From Cordia subcordata (taxonomy: Eukaryota > Streptophyta > Magnoliopsida > Boraginales > Cordiaceae), in NCBI GenBank assembly GCA_028554755.1, contig JAPTOF010000009.1:14485501-14549500 (forward strand): 64,000 nucleotides of DNA. Reading direction: 5' to 3'. Shown piece after piece: positions 1-13,117 of this stretch. The notes beneath the pieces were generated by a model. It did no database searches. It worked only from the letters and a program-made list of their open reading frames with translations, and was not told the origin of the DNA. The stretch's first letter is position 1. The number at the start of each line of letters is the position of its first letter. The translations under genes and the position numbers were made by a program.

Positions 1-1126
1 AAGAATCATACTATACTAGTCAAGATCTCTTCATATTTAAGATCAAGAATTGTAAAGTTATAGTATAAAAAATGCCATTTGCAATGCACAACAACCTTAA
101 TTAGAGATAGCACGGTTAAGTTAAGCCCTCCCCAATTACCTTTTGAGTTGTCAAGTAGGTTGAGATCGAAAGATGATTTTTTTTTTTAATTCATTCTAAT
201 GGAGATTAAGCCGATTAACTGCCAATCTTTTTTGAGCAGGTCACTTATCATCATCAAATTGAGTTAGGAGCTATTTAGAAATGTCAAAAATGACCCAAAA
301 TCTAATAGACTTACTAATTTCATAATTTGTTAACCAGCGCGTACAAATATTAGTTTCTTTATAAAGATATATATATATTTTTTTCTTTTGTGTGTGTGAG
401 AGAAAGGACAAAAAGTCAGCGATGACCATTTGGCCAAAATAGTCCAATATTTAGGCAGTCAATCTTTCAAACTTTTGGGGTTATACACAAAGGAGGATAG
501 TTTTTTTCCTTGCATTTTTGTTTCTTTTTTTCTTTTGTTTTTTCGCTTTTTTTTTTTTTTTGGGACCGCATGGGAAATACGAACACGTTACCCCACTTGG
601 CACCGGCATTTGACCGCAGCCGACATATGACTCATCCGATCAACATGCTGTGTGGCTTAGCTGCATACCGCCATAGCTGTGCTGCTGATTAATTAGCAGC
701 CCAAAACGTTGTTCTTCTTGTTGTTGTTAAGGATCAGAATAGGATTCAAGAAATTGATGGGTGATGATTCGAGAGGAGTTATTTTTATTAGATTGGTCAA
801 ATTTTGTTTCATATAATTCTTCTTTTTTTTGTAACTCAAATTTTTTAAAAAATGTAATATTGTATTCATTAAAATTAGATTAATATTTCTATTAATTTAA
901 AAACCAACCATTTTCAATCATCTTTACATCGAAATTACCATTTTAAAACATTCTTTCTTTTAAAAGTTATGTTATATTTAATGTGAGAATGATTAAAATA
1001 GTAATTTTTCATATACATATGATCATTTAATTAACTTTAACCAATGCAATATTACACCCGTTAGAAATAAATCGTGAATTATTATTGATGCATATAAAAA
1101 AGGAAAAAGAAAATATAGGGCTATCT
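1..1126. other. Intergenic DNA, no gene seen
   Basis: AT-rich sequence with long T runs near 500-560. Short open frames here are low-complexity (Phe-rich from T runs) and resemble no family. No repeat with recognisable ends was found. Confidence 0.6.
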
Positions 1127-1444
1127 CACTACAAAAAAATTTTGAATTTGAGATGGAGAATTTTCGTTTCAAATTTCAAATATTCCGTCTCAAATTAGAT
1201 TTGAGACTGAAAATTTTCGTCTTTAAAACACTCGTCTCAAATTTTAAGACGAAAAATTTTGTCTCAAATATATATTAAATTATTAGAAAATTTTGCATAA
1301 TTTTTCCGTCTCAAATTTGTCTCAATTTGATATGAAAAATTTCCATCTCAAATCCGCCTCAATCGGATATGAAAAATTTAAAATTTGAGACGAAAAACTT
1401 TTATCTCAAATTTTTAGTCTCAAATCCATCAATTTCTAGTAGTG
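1127..1444. mobile_element. CACTA-type MITE
   Basis: A 318 bp element begins CACTACAAAAAAA and ends TTTCTAGTAGTG, so both ends read CACTAC inwards, the terminal signature of CACTA (En/Spm) transposons. The interior is built from many short inverted and direct copies of motifs such as TTTGAGACGAAAA and its complement, giving strong foldback potential. It has no coding capacity. I do not see the expected 3 bp target duplication (TCT left, TAA right), so either a flank has mutated or the ends are off by a few bases. Confidence 0.6.
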
Positions 1445-2119
1445 TAATATATGAGCTTTTTCATTGTAATTAACTACATATAAATTCGTTGGCATGTTTT
1501 CTCTTTTTCTTTCTTTCTTTTTTCTTTTTTCTTTTTTTTTGGCAGCGGTTGTGAATCACATTCATAGCAAATGTAGAAGTAAAAAAGGGCTAAAAGGGAG
1601 AAAGCCTCATTCATAGCATCACGAGTTGGATTTAATAATTATAAACTAATAATATAATTTTGATAAAATAATTTTCACAATACATAGTTGGTGGATCTCC
1701 AATGATACAATGACATATATATAATTTTCACTTATTTATATATGACTATTAAATTATGTATTCTTAATTTTTGTTGAACAAAATCCTACATCCATCATTT
1801 GTATCGAGATAGGTTTTGCAAGCCACAACAAATTCAGACAGCCTGTTGTTAGGAAACACTAACAAGTAATTGAGGGTTTTAATTAAATGAGGGATGAAAG
1901 GCTAGCTAATACGTACAGTTCATATGATGTAAGTAAAAAACATAAGCTTTAAAAGAAAAAAGAAAAGAAAATGAAGCCAAGTGGAAAAAAATATATAGGT
2001 TCATCTTTCTTAATCATTGCTGCTTCGATTTTTCTAAAATTTTACGTTGCGTGTAGCACCATGCTTTGTACTACCTCACGTCTCCATTTTCATGACCACA
2101 TGTTCTATAATACATACAT

Positions 2120-2146
2120 ATAATATAATATAATATAATATAATAT
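2120..2146. repeat. (TAATA)n microsatellite
   Basis: About five tandem copies of a 5 bp TAATA unit. Confidence 0.85.
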
Positions 2147-5100
2147 GGGTATGTATGTATATAGTTACTCTCATTATTCTTCTTGCTTGATCAAGTTTTG
2201 CTTTTATTTATTTGCTTTTTATTCTCACCCACTACTTATCCATCAAATTTAAACTAATTCATTACTTTCAAAGAAAACAACCTTAATCATTTGAACTATT
2301 TTTTAATTTCTTTACTTGATCAAATTATCTCAAGATAACAACAATTTTAGCTTCCAAGTTTGGAAAAAATGGTAAAATGATGACTGATTATGATAAAAAA
2401 AAAAAAAAAAAATTTAAGTTCGAACTTATTACCTATATACACATATATATGTGTATGTATATACACACACTTATTATAAATAGTTTTTAGTCCTTAAGTC
2501 GTTTGTAGCATCCGTTAGAGCTCCCTATAACATTATAAGATTTATAATTTTTAAATAAATTTGATATGATTCTATTTAAAATAAGTTTTTTATTATTAAA
2601 AAATATATATTTTTAGCTACCCATCCCGTTTGGAGTCCTAAAACTCAAACTCATGGGAACGTGCCAACATCGCTGATTCCAGAAATAGAAACAGGATTTT
2701 GCCTGAATAATAAAATAATAGAGTTGGCTAAACCTCAACCAGAAGCTTCAATTATTATTTTTTTTTTAGAAACTGTCAATGGCTTTCAACACCTTATATT
2801 ATATTATTACTATTATATTTCCACAAATGTTAGATACTTTCTGGAGCAATAATATTCATGATTAATTATAAAACTATGATAATTTGTAATTAGCTTTAAG
2901 TGCTCTCTTGGGTATACAAATAAAAATTAATAATCAAGTTTTGAGTTTCATTTTTTGGACGTGTAAAATACTTATTAGGTCACACATCGAACATACCTTA
3001 TCAATTTTCTTTTTTTTTTTTAAAAAAAAAAGAATGTCCTATTAGTTTTTATTATTTGGTTCGGGGTGAAATACAATTTACACCATTGTTTTTGTTAAAG
3101 TCCAATAGATTAAAACCCCTTACATTTCAAAATTCACCAATATCCCTTGTATTACAAGGGATATTATACAAAACCCTCAATTTTTAGAGCAATTGTACAG
3201 CTTTCTTCATAAGATAAAGGGATATGAGTAACATTTTCCATAGCGTAGGGACTATAAATATGTTTGAAATCACAATAGATTTTATATAACTTTAACAAAA
3301 TACAAAGGATGAATATTAATAATTTTAATATTCGACAATTTCGTATCTAAACTCCACCAGCTTCTATCCCTAGTGAGAAACGGAGAAATCAATATGTCAA
3401 AGGTGTCACTTGTTTAGATTGCACTTTCTAAAGGATAAAAAGTTAGAGAATCCTTCTACTTATTTGAATTGCCTTTTTATTTATTGGTGAAAAATTGAAA
3501 GTGATAGATACTTTTCCTTCTCAAGGGCATATTTTAGCTTTCTGAAAAAGTCGAAAGCTTAGGAAATGAAAATTCGACTTTTTATGGGGCACGACAATGT
3601 ACTTGTTGCCAAAATCTTCTTCCCGAAAATGGCACTTTAAGATTAAAAAACCATATATGAAGAATCAAATACCACAAAACCACAACAAGAAGCTTCGAGA
3701 TTTTGTTTAGAAAAGTTGCTAGTGGGTTTTTAACGCCTTATTGTTAATAATATATTCCTAGCCGCAGTCAAATGTATGCTTGATTATTATAGAAATTTAT
3801 AATTAGCCTTATTGCTAGTAGATTTTCTTATCCAAACAACGGCTACAGTTTTAAAATATTTTTTTTGTAGAGTGAATTCAGACACTAACTTTTACTCTTG
3901 CTAGCGCTTAATGCACTCCAAAAGAAGCTACATGTGCAAAAAAGGCTCTTTTCTCATAAGCCAATTCGAACGGACCCTAAGCAGTGTTCAGGATATGCCT
4001 TTGCGGGACAAGTCTAGGAGAAAAAAAAGAATGGGTAATCTGTAACGATTTCTCACATAAGAAATTTTATTTCTTTGTGGGTTATTTTTAAGTTTAAGAG
4101 TTTTTTCAACTAACAGACTAGTCTTTTGGATCAAGTTCTTTCTTTGTCTTAAATTATTACAATCAGTGCTTTTATTTCATTGAGTAGGTTCAATGTGAAA
4201 TACAACAAGACTATATGTTAGATTAAGGTAAGATAACGTCGCACAAAATACTAATTAGTGCATCTGCCAAAGGGGAAAGAACTACTATTGAACTAATGTC
4301 GACATGCGAGTCAAAGAGGAAAAGGCTACTGCCAGGCTAGTGCCGAGAAACAATACCTATAGAGAATACTAATTGACGAGGACAACCACCAAAGGAACTA
4401 GCCCAACGGGAGAGTCTTCATAAGCAATATCTTTGGAGAGTTAACATTGGTGGTAGAATTATAAAATGTTGTAACTGAAATTTTGGTCATTGTTTTCGTG
4501 ATCGACTTAAAAACCGGTCACTAATAAAATTAGTACTAGGCTTTTCTTGATCAACGAGATCGGTCGTAAATTCATTTTAATGACTGATTTTTCGGTGACA
4601 AAACCCTTTTTGTAGTAAATTAAATTATCTATACATCTTAATTTCAGGGTAAAAAATACAACTCGTGAATTAATTATTTTTGGTGAAATAGATAATAATC
4701 TTATATGATAATTTTAGAATCTTTAATTTGTCAAAGGAGCAGAAACAATGTGATTTCTAACACACAGGATATGCGTGTGATTCTCGTGTGTCATCCAGTG
4801 GGTAGCTTGGTTACTCTTAGTATTCGTCAAAACATGAATCAATTAATTATTAGGGTTCAAGTGGTTTCTACACTCATTGTCAATAATGTTCTATCGAATC
4901 ACAAACTCACGTTGCGACAGGATGATGAAGAATAACGTTGGTTTTGTGGATTTGACCAATTGACTTACTGTGGTTTGTAGTATAAGTTTGACTGTGAGTC
5001 AGCCTATGCACATATACACACAAATGAATGTGAACCTTAAGTTACGTACTAAGTTAGGCTTGACCCAAAAGTTGGGCGGGAAAAAAAAAAAGAAAAGAAA

Positions 5101-7143
5101 AACTTAATTAGGCTCAATTTGCATTTTTCAAGGAAAATTGTACAGCTAGACTAAGGTAGACAAAAACGAATCTTCACATCTATCATAGGCAGAATAATAT
5201 TGTCTTTGTTGGAATTTTGGCTAGCATGTTGCCACTTCATTGACAGCAAATTTGAATTGGTTTTTTCTTTTAGAAAAAAAAAGAGTATTTTTTTTGGGTG
5301 AAAAAGTATACATTCTTTTTGCAATAACTATTTCACTTGGTTTTTAGCATTTCAAAAAAGGTAAAATTTTAAAAAAAGCTTGTTTCAGAAATTAGAATTT
5401 TTAACTTTTTAAAAAGTACTTTTTCTAAAAATTGCTTAAAAAAAAGTTTTCGAAAAGAGTCAACTCAAATAAACCCTTAGCAATCAGGGGAGAATGTACG
5501 TATATGGGGGATAGTAGGGATTATCCATTAAACCTAAATGTGTTTGAATGTTATAGGGGGCTCGCTTAGGATATTTTTAGTTAAAAAAATTCAATCAACG
5601 TTGAATAAAATTATTATTTATATATGAGTGTTAAAGTATACGTTAAGTTTATTCGTGTTTTATCTACTCATCATGTTGGAGAAGATTGTCGTAATTATAT
5701 ATGTTCACACGTGTATCACAAAAGAAAGAAGAATGGAGCACACATATGTAAACCATCATTGAGGAGAAGGAAAAAAAAATCAAAACCACATGAATCAAGG
5801 GAACTTAGCTTCATGAGAATATCACATGAATCAAAAGGGTTATTTCTTGCATGCAATAATATCACATGGTATTTAGCTGGAAACAACTTTAGAAAAGAAA
5901 TTTAGTCAAAAGAACAAACAATAAGACAAAAAAGGAAATTGTTGCTTTAATTGTGTCTTTTACACATAGTCAGGATTTATTGTTTCATTTAAGCAGATAT
6001 GTATATTTTCGTTATTTTCCGTTTGGTTCGTAGTCATTAAATTATGGAAAAAAATTAATCAACCTTTTTTATGATAATAAATAAATAAAATAAAATACAA
6101 ACAAGTGCCTAATTTATCTTTTACCTCTAAGGTTTATTGTGATGAATTACCATCTTTTCGTCAAACATTGGCTAGAAAATTAATGAAAAAAATTATTTTT
6201 GCATATTTTTAGACCAAATTACTCTTGTACAAACAAGCGATAAAAAATTGCACTCAAACACTATTGTAAAGCTAATTTAGTGTTGTATAATTTTTGTAAA
6301 TAGAAGTCTAATATTTTTTAAACCCTCTAGTAAGTTGTCCAAATGAAACATGAGTGGCAATATATATATGTCACCAGCTATAAACATTATAATATTTTTA
6401 GATGAGATGATTAATTATAAGAGATCATGGTATCAAATTAAAGTCTAGTAAACTAATGTCCTGGCCACATATTTTGTGATCGATTTTTTTAAGTCGCAAA
6501 AATTTAACTTTTTGTGAACGATTTTAGGCGATCGCTAATGACTTCAACACGCTGGTTGATGTTTAGGCATCCAGAACTCTTTCTCCAAATGTGTACACAC
6601 ACCAAAAGAAAAAAGCTTAAGTATGCATGTATGTGGAATAATTGGATAAGTTCCCCAGTGAACGTGGAATGAGGGTAGACGTTCTATTTTGGCCTCATAA
6701 TTGTGTGCATCTATACATGAACCAGCAGAATATTTGTAAATTCCTATCACAAGAAGCAAAAAGATTGTGGTTAATTAATTGCCTTGACATAAGTTAGTTT
6801 ACCTAATGTTTACAACTTTTAGGCATCCATGATCTACGCCTAACAGTACTTTAAAGTGCATTTACATATGAATATTGTTCGAGCCTTGCCATAACGATAA
6901 GACTAATTGACAAACTATCATTCTTTCTATCACATTGGTCGAATTGACTCGATTTGTTCTTGTTTATAGATAAAGTAAGAGAGAACTTACTAGAGATTCA
7001 AATCCTTATTATATTATTCTTAGCTATCAATATTTTGGCTTTCAAGATCTTCGAGAAAAACTCTCTCTATCCAATTAAGCAAGTAATAGAATTAGTTAAT
7101 AGGCGCAAGCAAGCTTAGCAAATCACATAGATAAAGCGGGTAG

Positions 7144-7147
7144 TATA

Positions 7148-7183
<36 letters not shown>

Positions 7184-7188
7184 TATAC
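7144..7188. repeat. Compound (TA)n(TGTA)n microsatellite
   Basis: A short TA run is followed by about seven GTAT units and a short TATATAC end. Confidence 0.9.
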
Positions 7189-7620
7189 TAATATAATCCA
7201 ATAACATGTTGAGTGACTCAAACTACTGCTAGCTAGTTGTAAACAATTATTGTTATTATTGTTTTAACCTACTCATAATTGTTATTATTACTATTTGTTT
7301 GTCTAGTCCATTCGTGCAACAGATGACGCTCTTATTAATCCTGAGAGTTGTTAATGAGTCGCTAAATAACAAAATTAAGCATCAATTTGCCAATCAATAG
7401 TCATGTTTTACCAAATTAATAAAATAAGAGACGGATCAAATGTCACATGGGGAGTAAAAGACAGCCTCACCAAATTTAGATATCTTAACAAACACAGGCC
7501 GTATTAAATTAATTTTGACTTTCCATTATATATGTATAAAATATTCAACATATATAATGCTTGTGAAAACCATCTAAAATCCATTTCACAAGAAAAACGT
7601 AAAAAGCATTATAATTATAT

Positions 7621-9002
7621 GGGTGAATTGCACAAAACCCCCACGTGGTTTGACAAATGTGCACAATACCCTTTGTGATTAGGAAATTAGTGGATTACTC
7701 CCTTATGTTTTTTAAAAATGTGCACACATCCCCTAAAGTTAACTACCGTTAGTTTTTTGACGAATTTTAAGAAAATATCCATTTTGCCTTTATCTTATTC
7801 CATAAAAAGTCTAATTTACCCTTATTTTATTTTAAAAAATTAAAAAAAATAAACACAAACCAGCCCGCTACCCTTCTCCCTAAAAACCATCATCTCCCCA
7901 TCAACTCTACCACTCCCGCCCCTCCACCACCACTACCCCAATCCCCTTCACCACCACCATGAGTAGTAGTTACTACAGTAACAACAGGCAAAAGATCCGA
8001 AATAAATGCACCCAAAAACGACCCTTCACTTATTGCAATCAATAAACAACATTTCTTAGAAAACCAAGCGAAACACCAACAGGTTATGATGATCAATTCT
8101 TCCTCATCCACTATCTCCTCTCCAATAATTCACAACACCACCATGGCGACGGTTGCCATTGTGATGCCACCACCAGTAATGCAGTTTTTTCAGATAGGAA
8201 CATGTCGAACACACACATCGAACACATTTCAATGCGGAAAGGGGGGAGGGGGTTGTGATGGGAGGGGGGTAAGGGGGAGAAGGTAATGACAAGGAGGGAG
8301 TTGGGGGATGTTGATAGGGCAAATGGTTCCGGGGATTGAGGAGGGGAAAGGGGAAGGGCCTGACTGGGGTAGGGGGACAGGGTGCTAACAGGGGTAGGGG
8401 TAGGGGTGCTGACGAGGTAGAAGGTAGAGGGTGTTGCTTGGGGAGGGGGGTGTTGCATAGGGGAGAAAGAAGATGATGAAAGTTGGGGGGTAGGAGGTGT
8501 TGCGTGGGGAGGAGCTGCTGCATAGGGGGTGGAGGAGAGGAGGAAGAAGATGATGAAATTTGGGGGGTAGAGGGTGTTACGTGGGGAGGGGGCGCCACAT
8601 AGAGAGTGAGGAAGGGGAGGAAGAAATGGTGAAAGTTGAGGCGTAGGGGGGTGTTGCATGGCGAGGGGGTACTATGTCGGGGGTGGGGAAGGGAAGGAAG
8701 AAGATGATGTTTTCATTTTTTCTAAAAAAAAGTTTTTAATAAATATCTTTTATTTTAATTTTATTTTAACATTTATTAGGGGTAAAATAGTCCATTCGTT
8801 ATATTTGAAATCAAAATAATCAAGTAGCATCTCATTATGCGCGTGTGAAGCTAAAAAATCGTTATCACGAACAAAAATACTAACGGAAGTAATTGACATG
8901 CACTCTTGCTAAAATCATAAGGGGTGTCTTAACTAATTTTTTAATCATAGGGTGGTGTTGTGCATATTTGTCAAAGCACAGGGAGTGTTATGTAATTCAC
9001 CC
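7621..9002. mobile_element. Non-autonomous Mutator-like element (1382 bp)
   Basis: The element begins GGGTGAATTGCACAAAACC and ends TGTAATTCACCC. Its ends are long imperfect terminal inverted repeats, similar over roughly 130 bp, sharing words such as TTTGACAAATGTGCACAA and its complement. It is flanked by a perfect 9 bp direct duplication, TAATTATAT, at 7612-7620 and 9003-9011. Long inverted repeats with a 9 bp target duplication are the hallmark of Mutator-like elements. No transposase is encoded. The interior (about 7860-8700) differs sharply in composition: C-rich, then strongly G-rich on the plus strand, with minisatellite-like repeats. It could hold a captured host fragment (Pack-MULE), but I cannot identify a parent gene. 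Confidence 0.85.
8240..8710. repeat. G-rich minisatellite inside the MULE
   Basis: Degenerate tandem copies of a roughly 75-80 bp unit. It combines GATGATGAAAGTTGGGGGG, a GTGTTGC(A/G)TGGGGA block and a GGAGGAAGAAGATGATG block; at least three copies are recognisable between 8465 and 8710. Runs of three to six G recur every few bases on the plus strand. Long proline-rich frames on the minus strand (8104-8659) are a by-product of this repeat, not a gene. Confidence 0.7.
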
Positions 9003-12000
9003 TAATTATATATATGCACTCAATTGATATTTCATCATCCCCTCTACATAATAACATTTTTTATTATATAAAAATTAATTTAACATTTAATACATGAATT
9101 ATGACCATATAAAGAAAATATGAAGTATCACCAGAGTGACATGTAGCATTAATAGCTACACATACAAATGGAGTGAGAAAGTTCTCAATTCTTTCTTTTA
9201 GGAGATATCCCACCCCCTTCTTCAGTGGAACTACTATATAATTAATATTTTCCTCTTTAATCGCAAGCTCAACAATGAGAAGTTTTCCTCCATTAGAAAG
9301 CAATCCTTCACGAATATGGGAGCTTACTCCGTTGTTGCTGGTTCAGCAAGCTAAACATTTGAATCAGGGAGAGGTATTTTTTGAGTAAAAATCGTAATCC
9401 TGTTTTAAGGACAGGGTTTTCAATAGTGTGCTCATGAAAATGGACTAGAAAATTAAATTGCTACAGCAAACCATCAATGGAAGTGTCACTTTAACTTGTG
9501 AAACCAGAACTATTTGATTTTCAAATTCAAAAAAAGCCTAGAAATTAGCATAAAGTGTGCTGTTTATTATAGCTTCAAGGACCCTAATGTACTTGTCAAG
9601 ACTAATCACTTGTCACTAGACTAACCCTGGTTTTTTTTATACGGAACATTATTTTGATATATCAACCATACGTAGATACATACAAAACTTTAACTATTTC
9701 CTTATGTTTTAAGACATATAATATTATTTGTTGTACTTTTTAAAAGGTAGTGTAATTTCTTACGATTGTGATTTCAATTCAAAATAACTTATTGTGCATG
9801 ATAAATGACTTCTTTTTTTTTTAACATCTAATAGTGTTAAAACTTGCAAAGCGCTATATATTTTTACAAAAATACCCTTATTTTTAACCTAATGGTATTC
9901 AATGAAAGAGGCAATTACGTCATATTTTCAAAAGTATAAGGCATTATATGGTAGTTTTGAAATATAAGGAGACAATCAGATATTTAGACAAACCACAGGG
10001 GGTAATAAATTATATAGATAAACCCCAAGGAATAATAAACTAATTAGACAAATTATAGAGAGCATAACGTGCCATTTTTCAAAAGTTAGATAGCGATAAC
10101 ATGATAAGTTTTATATCACAAGCAATAATTAGCTACTTAGACAAAATATCGAGATTTAGTAATATACACAGGTAGATCTATGTATACAATTGTGAAGGTT
10201 GTAACTTTTGCTAATCGTACAAATATTTGATTATTTGAATATTTGAGAGTCTATCATGAAACATACTTATTTCTCATTTAGTCTACACAAATGAAAAAAA
10301 AAAATTTCTGAATTCACGCCCTTCATAGTGTGGTTAGGTGATTGGTCGCACAACCTTAATTAATTAATCTATATATAAGTTGCATGATGGAAACGTTCTC
10401 TAGAAGAATATGACAATTATTTTTTTTTTTAAATTAATCGTTTGGTATTGTTGAAGGGAGTAAAGAAACAGACCATATATGGGGAGGACTTTTTGATGAG
10501 GTGATAGAATTAAAAACGAGCATGAAATTGTTGACCTCACTTCTGTCTCTTCCATTTACACGCGACATATTTGCAAGTCTTTATCAGTACAGAAGAGGGC
10601 AGGTCACTAGTTAGGTGTGTTTTACTAGAAAAAGAATCTCCCCGATGTGGACAATGTATATATACATATACATATATGTATATATATATACATACAATCT
10701 TGCACGTCTGTCCTTCAAGAGATCACGAGATATTATCTTATATATTCAATATATAGTTTCCCTATTTTTTTCTTTACATTTAAGTTATTTAGGTTATTTT
10801 GTAAATTTTAGAATTCCTTATTTTTTATTTTTAACCCAATAGCTCTTTTACTTTTTATTACTCACTTAATTTAGGAAAATCTTATTTTAATTTTATTTTA
10901 ACAGCTCTCTTATTTTAAGAGTATGTCTAGCATAACCATTATAAGATTTATAATCTATTTGGCTCTATTTATTTTGCAGCTTATAAGCTCCTAAGAAAAA
11001 AAAAAGTACTTTCCCATATGCTTTTTACTATTTGTAGTTTATAACCCCAAATAAGCTTAGCCAAGCAGACTATTAGGAGATAATATCAGTAATAAAACAA
11101 AATTGCTATATTTGGGGGATTTTAGTTCTAATACAAGGGATCCCAAATTTAACGGTTTGATAAGGGAGCTATTAGAACTCGTTTACACCTAGTTTAATCT
11201 TAAAGATTTAAGAAAATCGTTGAAGATAGCCTACAACTGTCTTGTAGGGTGGGAAAAAGAAATTAAGAACACTTGTTAACTGCTCAACTTCTAGTCCCTT
11301 GGATGGTGTTATAAATATGTATATTTGTGTGTGTGGGAGAGTGTGATTGGCAAATTGTTGTCAATAGAAATCTAATGTCAATAGAAATCTAATGAGTCTA
11401 TAAAAGTATTTAAAAAAGCAACTTTGAGAGCTCATTATGGAGCTTTTGAAGATGGTAGTCAATGCTCAAATTAAAAGTTGAATGACATCATCAATTCGAC
11501 TGGTTCAAACTTGAAAATTAAAGGCTTCAATTTGCAGTGATGTAGTGGGCTGGTTGTTACTAATACAAATCATTCCAAATTGCTGACCAAGTGAATGACT
11601 ACGTCTGACGTTATCAACGTTCTTGCCCCATCTTACGGCAATTATAATATATACCGCTGGGCTCGATATACTATTTAAATAGTTTAAACATTTAAATTAA
11701 ACGATCACTTAATTTTGTAATATTTACAACCTTATTACTAGAATAAAAATGTTATCAAGTTGTGATATCATCTCCATATCTTTAGTATATACAACTCCAC
11801 CAAAAAAAATTATATATTTTTAGTATATACATATAGAGAAATGCCTAATTGTTGTTGGTATATCTTTTTATCTTTCGTTAATAGATAGACAAAATTTGTT
11901 ATGTGGCTAACGAACGAAGATAGTAGGGAATGTCATTATATGGTATTTGAAAAAGAAAATAAAATATTTCCTGCAAGAATTAAAAGGAAGAAATTAAAGA

Positions 12001-12445
12001 AAATGTCATGAACAATGAATAGTTAATGGTGTAGAAAGTTTAATTCTTTAATTTATAAGTTTCAACCTTCCTATTCGATCAAATTTAGACTGTAAACTCA
12101 CCTCCACTTCTTCTTTTTTTTGGGAGGTTTTCTTTTTCCCTAATTCTGAAATGGAAATGCTATTAAAAAGAAATGCTAACTAATCAAATTTATGAGGTTT
12201 TTTTCCCCACAAGTTTCCAAAAAATGTTTTCTTCTTGCAATAGTTACAATTTTTTCTTTAATTTATATCGTAATATGCAGATATTATTCTGCAGCCCTTT
12301 CTATCCAAAGATATCATGCAATGATGAAGAACCAAAAATCATCCAATCTTCAAATAATAACACAACTACGAACTGGAAATCATTATCACAAGTTAACTGA
12401 AAAACACAGCACTCCAGTGATATTGCCGATTGGTTTCAGCAGAAT

Positions 12446-12464
12446 ACACACACACACACACACA
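12446..12464. repeat. (AC)n microsatellite
   Basis: Nine to ten AC dinucleotides followed by ATATATA. Confidence 0.9.
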
Positions 12465-12773
12465 TATATAGCAAATAGAATTTGATTGGAATAACCCTTT
12501 ACCTATAATGTTTCGAGAGAAATATAAATGATAAATTCTTCCGTCAATTTCTCTTTTTTCTTTTCTTAATATCGACAAACTCACCGTACGTAATACTAAA
12601 AGCTCACCCCTTACACAGTCTTAATTTTTTTTAAAAAAATTTGAATGACAATGAACTCACCTCACGTATTCTACAAAAATTCCCCTTACACAGAATTAGA
12701 ATTATGTATAACAGATTAGTTAGTTGTTAAAAGATTGGTTAAAGAATTTACTATACATATATAACTAATCCGT

Positions 12774-12816
<43 letters not shown>
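12774..12816. repeat. Compound (TA)n(TG)n microsatellite
   Basis: About twelve TA units run directly into about nine TG units. Confidence 0.9.
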
Positions 12817-13086
12817 AAATATATGTTTTAGTAAGGCTCCAAATCACTAACCTTTTATGGTTAAACAAGATTGGGTTATGGATTTTATAATGCCGATAAT
12901 TGAAATCAGTGGCATCTTCAATTTGCAACGCGTAATTTGTTTATTCACCATCTTTTGCATTTGCGTGTGTGTTTTGCTCCACAGCATTTAAAGATCGTTG
13001 TTGCGTACTGACTTAAACACTTTAAAAAGTCAACAGTCTCAATGATAATCCGCCATCTACTCCACTTGGAGTCTTCTGCATTAGTC

Positions 13087-13117
13087 AATGCCCCCACCCC
13101 CACCCCCACCCCCCGGC
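13087..13117. repeat. C-rich tract
   Basis: Tandem CCCCCA units, four or more C runs close together on the plus strand. The minus strand is therefore G-run rich and could form a quadruplex. Confidence 0.75.

Larger units (their letters stand above)
1445..7611. other. Intergenic DNA with fragments of repeats
   Basis: No gene is supported over about 6 kb. There is an imperfect TAATA tandem at 2120-2146. A stretch at about 4440-4618 ends in TTTTTGTAGTA and contains GGTCACTAATAAA and ACGACCGATC-like words on opposite strands; it may be a decayed CACTA-like element, but only one plausible end is visible. Another segment near 6470-6545 shares GATCGATTTTTT-type words with it. Open frames at 4705-4935 and 5624-5905 show no recognisable domain. 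Confidence 0.5.

Noticed and set aside
3060..3330. Possible MULE-like ends (GGGTGAAATACA... and ...CTTTAACAAAATACAAAGGATG)
   Set aside because: Inner words are inverted, but I could not find matching terminal bases or a target duplication.
8104..8659. Two long overlapping proline-rich open frames (164 and 182 codons, minus strand)
   Set aside because: Both come from translating the G-rich minisatellite inside the MULE; two frames are open at once because of its composition, and there are no domains.
9690..10110. Possible non-autonomous element
   Set aside because: Only loose word similarity to transposon ends; no paired termini or duplication.
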